Below are positions 11,154-22,698 of a stretch of DNA of 64,000 nucleotides, one piece after another (position 1 is the first letter of the stretch; each line of letters begins with the position of its first letter). Source of the DNA: Termitomyces sp. T153 (taxonomy: Eukaryota; Basidiomycota; Agaricomycetes; Agaricales; Lyophyllaceae); NCBI GenBank assembly GCA_018296165.2, contig JACKQL020000012.1:62001-126000 (forward strand), given 5' to 3'. The notes under the pieces were generated by a model. It did no database searches. It was given only the letters and a program-made list of their open reading frames with translations, and was not told the DNA's origin. The position numbers and the translations under genes were made by a program.

Positions 11154-14100
11154 GCTCTGGAAGACTTGTTTCGTCGCTGCTTATTTTACATAAGTAATCT
11201 TGATCGTAATCACCCTTTTGACTTTGGTCAACCCTGTCAACGTAATCTAGACCCCAGGTAGGAACACGTTGTACAACTCCATACCCATCCTAATCACTAT
11301 ACTCAGAAGCGGTGCTTCTTGAAACTCTCCCATCTTCTTGTTCGATCCCAGTGCATATGACAAATTATAAAAATAACATTTTTCTATTGTTTTTCGTGTT
11401 CTTGCGCAAGTCCCTCTAGTATTCACGGGGCAAATGTGTATTATCCCAAGAACGCCAAATGATCAATCGGTCCACTCAGTCAGTATACGGGCTGAAATTC
11501 GAAGGACTCCTGGTGGTCTGTTCGATCCAAGCTCCAGGAATACTATATGCATCCGCCAAACTAATTTTGTCTCCAATTAAGTTGCGCTATCCTGACTCGA
11601 ACACGCTAACAGCCATTCCTTTTACATAGTGACCTCAAGTATATGACGGATCCACGAAGACGATGTATTCCTCCTGCTTGTGTTTGATCCCAGCGTGTCG
11701 GCCTAGGGTATTTTCGCAGTTCTTTTTCTGGTGCTTGGTGCAAGTACGGCCTAGTATTCAACATTCCAACAGCACCAGATATTCAACGTGCTATTAGATC
11801 ATTCAGTCGGCCAGTCACTGTAATTCACCAGGAATATGTCGATTCGATGATCCATGAATATTCTTCCACTTTGATTGTGCTTCGTCAATCCTATCATTTT
11901 TGGCCAAGTCAAAATATCCACTATATGCATGCAATCTAACTTGATCTACCCTAGCAAAGTCATACATAAGCATAGTGTCCTCCTTTCCACCGGAACAAAA
12001 TAGCATAGACGTCCAACACTGGATACCTAATGAGTACTGTCATATCTAACTCAGTGGATGTACGCGCTGGCTATCCAACTTCCTCATCTGGCTGTTCGTT
12101 CAATCCAAACGTCAGCGAATAAGTCATGTTCCGTGACGGATGCCTTTTTAGCATTTCACTCTTTTCATTATCGTTGATCACACGCATCCCTGGTACCTAA
12201 TCTCATAAATGCCAGATGATCTACACCCGCAAAGACAATCTAACATGCAAATTAGCAATCAATCGTACTGATACCATGCATACCTGCATGGGACGATGAT
12301 ACTGTTCTTTTCGTCACGACAGTTTCGGCTGAGCGTTGCGCATAGCTCCCTTGGCGCTGGTATACACAACGCTTCGTATTCTCCGCGTTGTCAGTTTGAC
12401 TCTGGCACGAGGAATCAATCTGTAACCTGCCTACAGCTGTCTTCTTTCTTGACCTGTCCGCATTGCTTCTCAACATCACTATCCAAGTCTTACTATCACG
12501 AGGATATTCGTACACCCGTCTCCTACCCACTACCACCTTCAATGATAAGGATCAATAGTGTGTGCGCTGTGGTTCGATCCCATCGTGTAGGCTTCGGTGG
12601 GACTCAATGTAGATCCTTTTGTTGTGCCAGTCCAACTGCCTTCTAGTCTTCCGATGACATCAACTTATACCGGTTCAAGTTTACTTCCTGGGTTGTCTGT
12701 GGCTTGTCTGTTTGATCCTCGCGCCAGGCCGGGAACGTCACCACTGTAAAAGGGATTATTTTTCAGTTATGATTGTATGCCCACTGAGCTTCTGTGATGT
12801 GACGGCTTATTCCATTATACCACGGTATAGCTTAATCAACACAACGTTATTCACAATTCGTCCATATATACGATGGTCGTACCCTCCGTGTAAATAGACA
12901 ATAACGTTATAAGCAGGGATTCTCCTTTTTCTTTCATGAACTATGTCGTGTAGTACAGAGTCATTATATGTTTGTATCTTCAACCTACTCACCAGAACTA
13001 GGAACTACACAGCACAAACTATGAGTCTGTGGTGGTGGAACCATGTGGTTTCCGACTGACAGTGTGGTCCCTTCAGGTCAGAAAAGATGCATGTATGGAT
13101 ACTCAAGAAAAACCAGCTGATTCAAGGAATACGACACAAAGATCGGTCTTACTATTGCACCTATTTGATAGCCAGAACTCGACCCAACTCAACTTTGCAC
13201 AGAGGTGGTAGGCCTGACCTTGCAAATCACTAACTTTGGCATGGTCAACATTTAACATGACTACATTCTGAAATACACTCTCCTCAATGGAGGCCTTCAC
13301 TCTAAGAGCTGGTGTTAGCATTTCAGGACAGTATTTAAGCAGCATTGTATGTGATGAATGGCCAACAGGTTATTCCTTGTATCTGTGCCTCTGAAAGCAT
13401 TCGTCGAACTCTTGTACAAGAGTCAAGCCTGGAAGAATCCATGGTCATCAAAAAGAGAGCTCTTATAAAAGGACACGGAGATGGCATACATGACCTGACA
13501 TTAATCGAACAAGTGTTCCTTTACTACGTAGCACCCAACCTCCAACAAACCATTTTCATAATCTCCACATGGTTCGATGTCGTTGAAGCAAATTACAGAG
13601 ACCTTTCTACATCTTTTGTGGATACCCTATCTTCATTGGTACCCTCTGTTAATACTTTGTATGACATGTGACTCCGATTTTATTTGTACTGGGGCTGAGT
13701 AGACAACGAGGCGCAGGAGTTCAATGTAGGAGATGAGAAAATGGACAAGCTGGGAATCTATGGCCATGGTGAGAAGATAATGTGGGATTATCAGAGGCAA
13801 TGCTTTGAATGCTGACTGTCAAGGGAGGCATTCGACAATTCTGGTCTGGAACATCATGTTCAATGCATATTGAGAATATACCCTCTCAATCAAATTTCTG
13901 CCATAAAAATCAGTTTCATGTTGTTTATACTTTGATTCTCACTCACTGAGACAATGGGTGGAATATTTCTCATTTCTATAATCTAGTCATGATGATTGAT
14001 ATGGCGTAAGGGGAATATTTCTTCTTTCCACTCTTTAGCATGATCCTTCTATTCAGGCTTCTTGAAATTACGTGCTCGCAAACACTGTATTACTTCTGTG

Positions 14101-15499
14101 TGTATCCTTATGATCATTGGATGTTGAAGGGAGTTGTAGGTTTCTGATATCTCCATTCATGTCATGTATCAGAACCCAGAACCATTTACATCAATAGCTA
14201 TTTTTACTCTGGTAGGTAGGTATCTTTCAAGTATCATGGGAGAAAGATATATTCAAATTCTATGTCCCGTTAGCATCATGGAGGGTACGGATGTGGCATT
14301 CCTGGCAGATGCAGTACATTATCTCTACATTATGTACAAGTTGCCTGGGATAACACAAAATATCAACAATGTCCCACTGTCTGACAGTATCATCGTTTGT
14401 GCGCCAATGTTGACCCTTCACTTCGAGAGCAGGTGGAGTACGAAACATAGTTCGCTCAATCTGAGTAGTATCATGTATTGACACTATTGACAGCTTAGTA
14501 TGACAATTCCAGTGTGTTATCATTCATGCTCTTCTGCATCTCTTATTGTGAATTAGAATCAAGCTGGTTGTTACATTTGTGGTTCAGAGGTGTGGTCACA
14601 ATATCTCAACTTAGAGGTCACTATGACTTTGTCAGCTGCTATGTATGGAGGGTATACCAGCGTGGGCACTGCATCTCTTATTTGATATTACAACTGAATC
14701 ACTGATAGTCAGCACTTCATATTCCTGGCAAAAACCACTTGTTTCGTTAATAGTATGGCCATGGCATTTGAGATGTCACACACATGAACTGCATTCACAC
14801 ATTTCTAGGTCATCACATCTCTTATAAAATGTGGTGAGTTTATCAATTTTTTTGTAATATCTCGGCAAACCTTTGTCTAGGTACTGGACTCTGTACCCTA
14901 TGGCTTAGAGGCCACACACAAACAAATGGCTCCAACATACTACTTAGGTGAAGTAGATGAGGCCATCAGTATTGTAGTACATGCATGGTAGGGGATGAAA
15001 TTGGTGTTGTCGAAATTCATATCTTGTCAAAAATCTTGGGCCTATCTCACCCCAGAAGGTTTGCCATCCTGATCTGACCTGATCCTGATTTGAGCCAAAT
15101 AAGACACCAGGATTTTTTTCAACTTAAACATCAATTTCTGCACGATCGCAACTGTCTCCTTCCAACATGACAGAGGACATCTTGCAAGGGCTGTCTGCAT
15201 AGGCTACTCCTGCACAAGGCGTAGAAGGATATAACTGTTGGTATCGGTTGGCTGTGAGGGCCCTTCCATACACATGACCTTGCATCCGCTCGGGCCCCAT
15301 TGTGACCTAGCTCCTCATCTTGACGCTTCACTGACTGATTTCCTCATCAAGTCAGACAAACCAGCCATCCATAGCCGAATTTACTCACCCCGATATCTTT
15401 TAAGGTCATGATTGGAACCTCATTCCCATGGACGCACTCGCTTACAACCTATCCGGCTCGTGAGCTTCACACGGTGTCTATCTGGTAATTTTTATCTCC
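11154..15499. other. Gene-poor CpG-normal intergenic region
   Basis: Many short frames occur on both strands, none above 116 codons and none with a motif I recognise. The best isolated one is 13345-13671 on the plus strand (108 codons), with a plausible globular composition but no start context, intron support or family match. From about 13.7 to 15.1 kb the DNA is AT-rich and poor in CpG, like eroded repeats. Nothing else is supportable before the transporter promoter. Confidence 0.45.
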
Positions 15500-15508
15500 T
15501 ATAAATAT
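15500..15508 (+). promoter_or_regulatory. Candidate TATA box of the amino-acid transporter gene
   Basis: The sequence TATAAATAT lies about 45 bp upstream of the chosen ATG at 15551. Its position and orientation suit the transporter, but the transcription start is unknown, so this is inferred from sequence only. Confidence 0.4.
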
Positions 15509-15550
15509 GACGTTTGTGCTCAAACTAAGTATGCCCCACGACGTTCACCC

Positions 15551-18136
15551 ATGCATCCAAAACCATTGACAAGCGACAAGGGCTCCCCTCAAACAGCTTC
15601 CCCCCCAGATGTCTCCGGTGAAGAAGCGTGCAATAACATATCTCCTTCGGATATCATCTTTGAAGAATACCTCCACTATGCTGCTGTTCAGCGGCGTCTT
15701 GAGGACGGTAGTCAAGTGATCGATGCCCCAGGAAGGAGAGGTTGGATAGCTAGATTGTCGAAGAATCTCAACGTCGATGTGCGCGATACCAAGGAACCCA
15801 GCGTTGTGGAAAACTCAGAGAGAATCAATGCATTGCGAGCAATGAGGGCGGCCTCATGGTCCTCTATCTTCTACCTGATCACGACAGACATTCTCGGGCC
15901 ATTCAATGCTCCATTCGCAATCTCTCAGGTAGGCTGGGTCCCAGGTTTGTAATCGGCGTTAACCCTGCGATCCGTGAATGTTGTCTGACCGTATTGGCAG
16001 GTATTGTATTGTACTGCGTTAGTCAGTCAATATCATTTGTTCGTCATAAGATGCTCTTTCAATTATCCTAGTGGGTCTGGCCGCACTCTACTGTGGATTG
16101 ATTCTGTGGCGCCTTTTCATACGATTGGATTCGCAGAAATACCCTGTAAGGACTTATGCAGACATAGCTGAACGTCTCCTGGGGAACGGTGCCCGCCATG
16201 TATGTACAGTTTTGCAGACTATCCAACTCATCGTCAACGTAAACCTTGCGTCTATCCTTTGGGCCTTTGGGCACGTTTTGACTCATTTTTCATACTAGGT
16301 TGGGACCATTTGTTTAGCGAATGGCCAAGCTCTTTCTCAGATAAGCAAAAGCCGTGTATGTACATGGCGAGCGTATTCATTCAGCGTAAATGTTCACCCC
16401 GAGACTATAGCTTTGCTTCTCAGTCTGCATCGTTGTTTGGGCGCTTGCAGGGATGATCGTCGGCCAAATACGCACTCTGAAGGTAAGTGAGAGGTCGCCT
16501 ATGATAATATCTTGGAGTTCACGGGATTGGCCAGAATTATGGATGGTTAGCCAATAGTTCCGTGTGGTAGGCTTTATTTTGATGGCTCTTCGTTTGAGGA
16601 ATGTGTCATTCTTGACGCAGGATCCACTTGCTCATTATCTTCATCTCTATGGGTGTTGCTGCTCATAGTCCTCCTAACTTCGAAGCAGCTCACAGAGCAT
16701 TTGGTACCCCACAAGGACCGGTTGAAACCCATGCATTTGAGCCATTAGCACTAAACAATAAAGTAAGTTGATAGTTCTTTTATTTTTTTCCGAAACATCT
16801 AGATAAACATGATGACACAGGTTAACGGTATAATGAACATGGTCGGTCTGACCTCTCGAAATAAACTGCCCTTGCTGAATTTTACACCCCTCTCACAGGT
16901 TTTTGCTTATGGTGGTGCTATGATCTTCCCTGAGATGGTGAACCAATCTCTTACTCAACTTCAACAAAACCTCAATTCCCATATGCATCAAGATGGCCGA
17001 AATGAAGCGCCCGATGGACTTTTGGAAAGGAATGGTACGTACACATATTGCCAAGTGCAGCTCGTGGATGACCTTTGTGTAGGTAATGGCTCAGGCCTTG
17101 ATTTTTTCAGCATATTTGCTCTATGGAGCATTTATCTATGTTAGTCAATGCCACCTCTAGTTTATGCCTTTGTGCACTTCTCACTATCGATTTCAGGCTT
17201 TCCAAGGCCAATTTACCCTTGGTCTTGCCTACCAAGGTCTCAGCATATTTTCCTGGCAAACTGTTTGTAAATTATAGATTTCTATTCACTCAAGCATACA
17301 TCATTCACCGTGATAGGCAATGCCCTATCCCTCGTAACAGGACTTATCGCTGCAGGATTATACGGGAACATTGGTATCAGTTGAGTAACCTAACCACTAG
17401 ATTGTACTAATGCTTTACTCATTGCCATCAGAGGTCATTTATATCAATATTGTGGAAGGTTGGCTCAATGGTCCTCACTTATTGTCCCGAACCGGTCGAC
17501 TCGTGTGGACACGTAAGTAGACATGATATCCAAAGGTTTCTCTTCTTTGCTGATCTTTCTTAAGTGATAGTAGTCGTTTACTGGTCATTAGGTCAGTTCA
17601 TTTTAAACTTCGAAGTGGTACCGTACCATCAACTAGTTACTGTCCTCAGCTTTTGTAATCGGCTCTGCCATCCCCCAGATCCAAACAATTTCAGCGCTCA
17701 TAGCAGCAATTGCAATCATGCAATTCAGTTATTCCTTCCCATTGCTCTTGAGGGTCACATATGACGTCATGACTGATGCAATGGTTGCCGACAAAGAATA
17801 TGTTCCCGGTCTAGGGACCAGTGGACGCATTGATACCTGGCGTCATTGGTCTCGTTGGCGTCGAGTAAATCATCCAGGATCTTCTTTTACCTTGTAGTTC
17901 ACTGATCTATCTTTGTAGGGCATGTTCTCAGGAAGATGGTATTTCAAACTTTTCAACTTTCTTGCCGGTCTCGCGGCTCTGGCAATGGCATGTTTAGGTA
18001 TGTCTAGTTTGTGATGTGTTGATGAGACCAATTTGCCAATCCATTGTAAGGCATGTGGGGTGCTGGCAAGACTATCCGGATGACATTTGTACGCGCCAAT
18101 GCTACTACATCTTTTGGATGTAACCCGCCAGTTTGA
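15551..18136 (+). CDS. Vacuolar/plasma-membrane amino-acid transporter (Aa_trans, AVT-like)
   Basis: The spliced product is 554 aa and very likely moves neutral amino acids across the vacuolar or plasma membrane by proton coupling, as in the Aa_trans/AVT family. I can trace 18 exons in one frame: 15551-15944, 16001-16021, 16072-16238, 16299-16355, 16411-16482, 16535-16566, 16621-16762, 16821-16841, 16899-16937, 16993-17034, 17083-17139, 17197-17266, 17317-17379, 17432-17512, 17565-17591, 17650-17864, 17919-17997, 18051-18136. All introns are GT-AG, and the exons sum to 1665 nt with no stop. A hydrophilic N-terminus of about 105 residues precedes hydrophobic segments. Family-like blocks include ILGPFNAPFAISQVGW, YPVRTYADIAERL, GTICLANGQALSQI, FAYGGAMIF and AIPQIQTISALIAA. 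Two exons are only 21 nt. Substrate specificity cannot be read from sequence. A TATA-like box lies about 45 bp upstream. Confidence 0.92.
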
Positions 18137-20592
18137 TTTATGAGATCGATCTATTTACTGTTGTAAACTGGTATCATTGGGCAAGATGTGATGGTGTGGT
18201 CGCTCAGGGTCAATTTGGGCAAAGACTAGATTGATGTTTGTTTTCATTGCTTCTTTCATCTCTCTACATTCACCATTCACATTCACATGTATACCTGTGG
18301 ACAGCACTTGGGATGACTTGTCATCTCACACTGCACTCATGTACTCATACTTCATGTTGTCTCACACTGTACTCACAGCACATATTGTTTAAATCTATGA
18401 TATGCTACATCATGCATATATTTATTTGTACCTGATCCTGAATTTCGAGCTCTTTCCTTTCTCAAGAGGGAGGTCTGGCACTCGAGAAATCTCTGGACTC
18501 AGGAAATTAAATTTCTTTCTGCAAGTCCAGGCCAAAGCCTTCATTAAGGAAACCTCTTGTTCCCAACCCTTTGTATCACCCTGCCATTTAACAGCCTCAG
18601 ATTAAACCTTGGTAACCAGGTGACTGACAGATCGAGTCTGATCATGTTTAAACAGCTTCTCTATGTCTACAGGCTAAAGAAAAGAAAATCATATTGAAAT
18701 TCCAACCGAGGCTGATTGACTTAATCCAATGTGTCCTCCCTGCCAATTCCTATAGAGCAAGAACTTAAGTTATCCTGCACTAATAGGTCACAACCAACTC
18801 TGTCAGAACTCAAGAAGATTAAATGTATCCCTTACTGTAAATTAGTTAGTGGTCTAGTCTGGCTGGAAATCCTGATATCCAGTATACAGTTCAGCAATCA
18901 TCCTAATTCATTGACTGCTATTCATACATTTGCTGAAGTACTGCTACATGTGATGTCTGATACTTGGAAGGAACATGTTCTCTATGTCTGTGTTTAAGAG
19001 GGGATGCACATATTGAACTAGTGAGCAGCAACCAATGGGTGGATTGGGATATCATTCAGATGGAGAGACCACAATATTGTGCTATAGCAAATGGGTGATC
19101 AATCTATCACTCGTGGGTGAAACACATTGACATGAAATACCACTTGTGCAAATGAGTAGTGACAAAAGAAATCACCATGTAATACATCAATACAAAAGAC
19201 AGCATTGCCAACACCGAAGCTCTCCTAATCCACTTGCCTTTGTGATATCCTAGGAGTACATTCATGATGGGCATGTACAGCCTCGTTGATAGACTATACA
19301 TACAATCCAAGAACCGAGTTCACACACAGCACATGTGCAGAGCAGCGGCTACAGCATCCAGCCAAGCATCTATTCTCTCTCTGCAACACCTCTATCTACC
19401 TCAGCGCACTATTATGTCCTCCAAAGTCGAAGTCCCTCCCATGACAAAACCAACCAACTACCCAATTGGAATCTTCTACAAAGCCATGAATGTTTTAATC
19501 AATGAGGAGACATCCTAGTCATTGGAGGCAATGTGTACAACTATTTTGGTAGCACGCATAATGAGCGCTCGTGGAATTTGAAGGTTGAGAATGCGATGGA
19601 TTTGTATAATGATGCCTCGATGAAGGTGAGGAGGGAATGTAAGCAATTTTGTCTCGCATGGGACAGGAACAAGGCATTGTTGTTTAGGCAGGAGACACAA
19701 GAAACAAGAAATGTGCAACAGAGTCTGCCGGCTGTTCTCCACACTTGGTATTTGATACTGGCACAACTTCACCATAGATAGGTGATCAGAAATCTCATGA
19801 TCTCACAGCAGCAACAGGTAGAACAGACGATAAGGAGGAATTTCAAGAATGCAGACAAGTTTTAGAAGGAACTGCTCAAATACTCATGGGGCTTGACTAG
19901 CCTTCAAGATACTGGTACTGACGTTGGACTGCAGTCACAGCAGGTGCATGCAAGAAGCCTGAGCGAGCCAAAATGGAGATAAGGGCCAGTCCATTGTTGT
20001 CAACTTCATGTCATCTGAGAGTGGCTTGAGTTCCACGGACACAAATGAGGAATCATCTCAAAACATGAGAAAACCATTCACAAAGAAACAGATAGGGATG
20101 GAGAACACATGTGTCCAGGACTTGATAGCAGCAAGATCAAGGGATCAAGTGCAGGAGCATACAGTTGAGATGTTGTGCTGCTTCCAGGATGATTGTGACA
20201 CCACAATCACTGGGCAGGTGGTGAACAACGTACAAAAGAGCAATCTAGCGCCCACTCTGCCCTCCCACTTTCCCTTCTAGCAATTTCCAACTTCCTGGTG
20301 ATGTGATGACCACAGAAGACTGACCCTTGTAGAACAGAAATGAAGATTAAGCCTCAGAGGTCTCAACAATATTAGTAAAGACAGCTGAATTAACCTGTAT
20401 GACAGAAACAAAGATTAATCTACAGGCAGACTATAAGTATATGTATGAACAAAGTAAGTAAAGCTAGCTCACCCTCAGAGGCCTCAACAGTAATAGGAAA
20501 GACAGCTGAGGGTGAGCAATTGATGATATCAGGAGATATACAGTGAAAATAAGGTTTGAGATAAAGAATAGCAAATAACATATGATGCTGAC
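18137..20592. other. CpG-poor relic DNA downstream of the transporter
   Basis: From about 18.2 kb CpG becomes scarce again. Short plus-strand frames at 19264-19518, 19533-19781 and 20008-20280 share a strand and may come from one decayed element. One starts just after a region rich in ctctctgcaacacc-type sequence, and its protein contains MTKPTNYP, faintly like copia gag starts, but this is too weak to name. Two similar ~50-bp blocks (about 20343-20400 and 20467-20515, sharing CTCAGAGG..CTCAACA and AAGACAGCTGA) form an imperfect direct repeat. No functional gene is supported. Confidence 0.4.
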
Positions 20593-20692
20593 ACTATACA
20601 GTGGCGGTGGTGGCAGCGAAAAGATATATAAGGTAAGTATACCAAAAAAGGAAATTTAGACATGCAATGGACACTGGGAGTCTATTCCAACA

Positions 20693-20816
20693 GCCCTTAA
20701 GGGGTCTTTTATCTTGTAGCAGAATGGACAGACTAGCCCCCTTAAGGGGCCCTAGCATAGAGACTGACCCCCTTAAGGAGCCTCGTAGTATAAACAGTAG
20801 TGCCCCCTTTAGAGGC
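20693..20816. repeat. Cluster of CCCCCTTAAGG palindromic motifs
   Basis: Four versions of a CTTAAGG-centred motif occur within about 120 bp: GCCCTTAAGGGG near 20693, GCCCCCTTAAGGGGCC near 20738, ACCCCCTTAAGGAGCC near 20767 and a decayed GCCCCCTTTAGAGGC near 20801. They are separated by about 25-45 bp. The cluster lies downstream of the minus-strand gypsy integrase end at 21145, where the element's 3' LTR would be expected, so these may be LTR regulatory repeats. That assignment is inference. Confidence 0.5.
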
Positions 20817-21144
20817 AAATAAAATGTGACACATCATTGTTTGCATGAAAAATAAGCAATTTGAACAGGTTTGCTAGTGACAAAGAAGCAAGAGTAAGAC
20901 AACCAAAGAAATACATAGCGGTAGCAAAGAACTTGAAGGGAAAATGCTCAGTAAATCATCATAGCAAGAAAACCCCTGGAGGTTTGTGCAAGGCAGCTTA
21001 GTGAAAGTGTAGTGCTGCATCTTGATGTAGCAACAAGAAATGATAGCAAAAGAAATAGAGTCTGTAGAGTATTTTTGTCAGTTTTCAGTATAGTATCAAG
21101 AAATCAAGAGAAAGTATATGGGCTTAGCAAAAGAAAAAGCTTCA

Positions 21145-22275
21145 CTAGTCATCATTGTCACTAGTGATGTCAGGCAGGTCTTCATTGTCAAGGATGTCAG
21201 TTTTCTCTAACTGGCAAAGTTTTGAAGTGTTGATGTCAAGGTTGTTGCTAGGCATGTTGCTATGTTCTCTAGCAAAATAGGGAAGTAGGCAAAAGGCAGC
21301 AACTGGTTGGTGTAACATTGAGCCATCTAATTTACAAAGGTTGTAAGTACCTCCACAGTTATGAGAGATTACCATTAATGGTACAAAGTAGTGAGGTCAC
21401 ATCATCTTGTTGTGTGTGAGTTCAATTCTGGTGTTTTGCATAATGATGAGGTTGCCACACTTGACTTGAAGTCATAGTTGTGGATGGTAGTAGCATATTC
21501 TTTCTCAAAGCAAAGAGCAGCTTGACAATGGGCACTAAAGACTTTGTCATGAAGTTGATCAAGGTCTTCTGGGCATTGCTGGAGATCAATAACATGTCTG
21601 GCAATAGGGTCAGTAGAGGATAATATGGAGTTTGGCAGTGGTTGGAGGTAGGTAGCTTCTAGGATGTTGGCAGGGAATAAAGAGTGCATTCCTGTAGCTG
21701 CATAGTAAGGTGAGTATCCTGTGCACTGGCATACCATATATAGCTCTTTCAGATCAAAAGACCAAGTAGGTGGTGCTAGCCCACTTGGACTGGTCACATC
21801 AAATGCCTTAAAGAGTGCTTGCTGAACATCAAAGTGAGGCCACTCCACAATATTGTTAGCACACTCATTGTAGCCAGAGATGTGAATGTGGTTCAAGTGG
21901 TACTTGTTTGCTAGGTAGGCAACTGCTTTGATGATAGGAGGCCTGTTGTCAGTAACAATCTTGCAAAGGACACCTCAGTGATTTTCAAAGATCCACTTGG
22001 TGATAGCAACAGTGTTCTCACATTGAAGCATGTGGAATTCAGGATAATGTATCAGAGAGCAGTGACCTTGAGTGATATACTTGAACTTGTTAGACAGCAG
22101 CATGAACATGGTATTGATGTAAATCTTGCTAAACAAGGGGGCAGGCATAGAGACAGTGAGTGGAATGAAAACCTTGATAGTCTGGTGAATCTTGCAGAGG
22201 TGGCAGGTGCAGATATACCAAGCTGTCAAGGGACTTCCATTTCTGACCTCTGCAACTTGTTCCAGCACCTCCACA
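21145..22275 (-). pseudogene. Ty3/gypsy integrase remnant (minus strand)
   Basis: Frames at 21975-22511 (its C-terminal part), 21402-21896 and 21145-21375 line up as one integrase read on the minus strand. WYICTCHLCKI resembles the CXXC half of the zinc-binding head. Core blocks follow: a TDNRPPIIKA-type segment around the second catalytic aspartate, HLNHIHISGYN, NNIVEWPHFDVQQALF around the glutamate, and the C-terminal SPYYAATGMHSLFPANI and LDGSMLHQPVAAF. The reading frame is interrupted between the blocks. The N-terminal side is cut off where the ~297-bp repeat begins at 22296, and no reverse transcriptase remains. It is CpG-poor. It belongs to a different gypsy lineage from the plus-strand element next to it. 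Confidence 0.8.
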
Positions 22276-22295
22276 GCTTGTTTCATATCTCCAGG

Positions 22296-22591
22296 GCTCA
22301 TTATAGAATTCTGGAGATCTCCAGAGAACTGCAGAGTTTTCTGTATTACTTCAGCAATCATTGCCTTAGGGTTAGGAGCAGCTCCAGTCTTCTGTACAGT
22401 AGTTCCCATGCCTCCTCCACCCACAGATGTGCTGTGCCAAGCAGCAGGGATCCTTAGACTTGTTCTCTTTGGATTCCTCTCTGCTAGGTAATTAGTTACT
22501 GATTGTATCATTGTCTACTCCACTAATATACTTTGGATTCCCCTCTGCTAGCCACATAACTCCAATCTGCTGCTCTGGAGGTTGCTCTTAT
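22296..22591. repeat. ~297-bp dispersed repeat, copy 1 (possible 5' LTR of the plus gypsy element)
   Basis: This block is roughly 85 percent identical by eye to 28611-28907, and its second half to 28908-30320 once the inserted LTR is removed. It sits about 105 bp before the gag frame at 22699, while copy 2 sits just after the integrase end, so the pair frames the plus-strand gypsy body as LTRs would. The termini do not show a clean TG..CA in the plus orientation, and no clear polypurine tract precedes copy 2, so LTR identity is not proven. On the minus strand all copies keep an open frame containing IPAAWHS and GMGTTVQ. Confidence 0.6.
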
Positions 22592-22698
22592 GGCAGAACA
22601 AGTCTCCTAAAACTGGTCTGGAAGCCCCTCACAGCTGCAAGGAACCTCTGAGCTACTATCTGTTGCTTCTCCACCAGGATTAAACACTGCAGAGTTCT

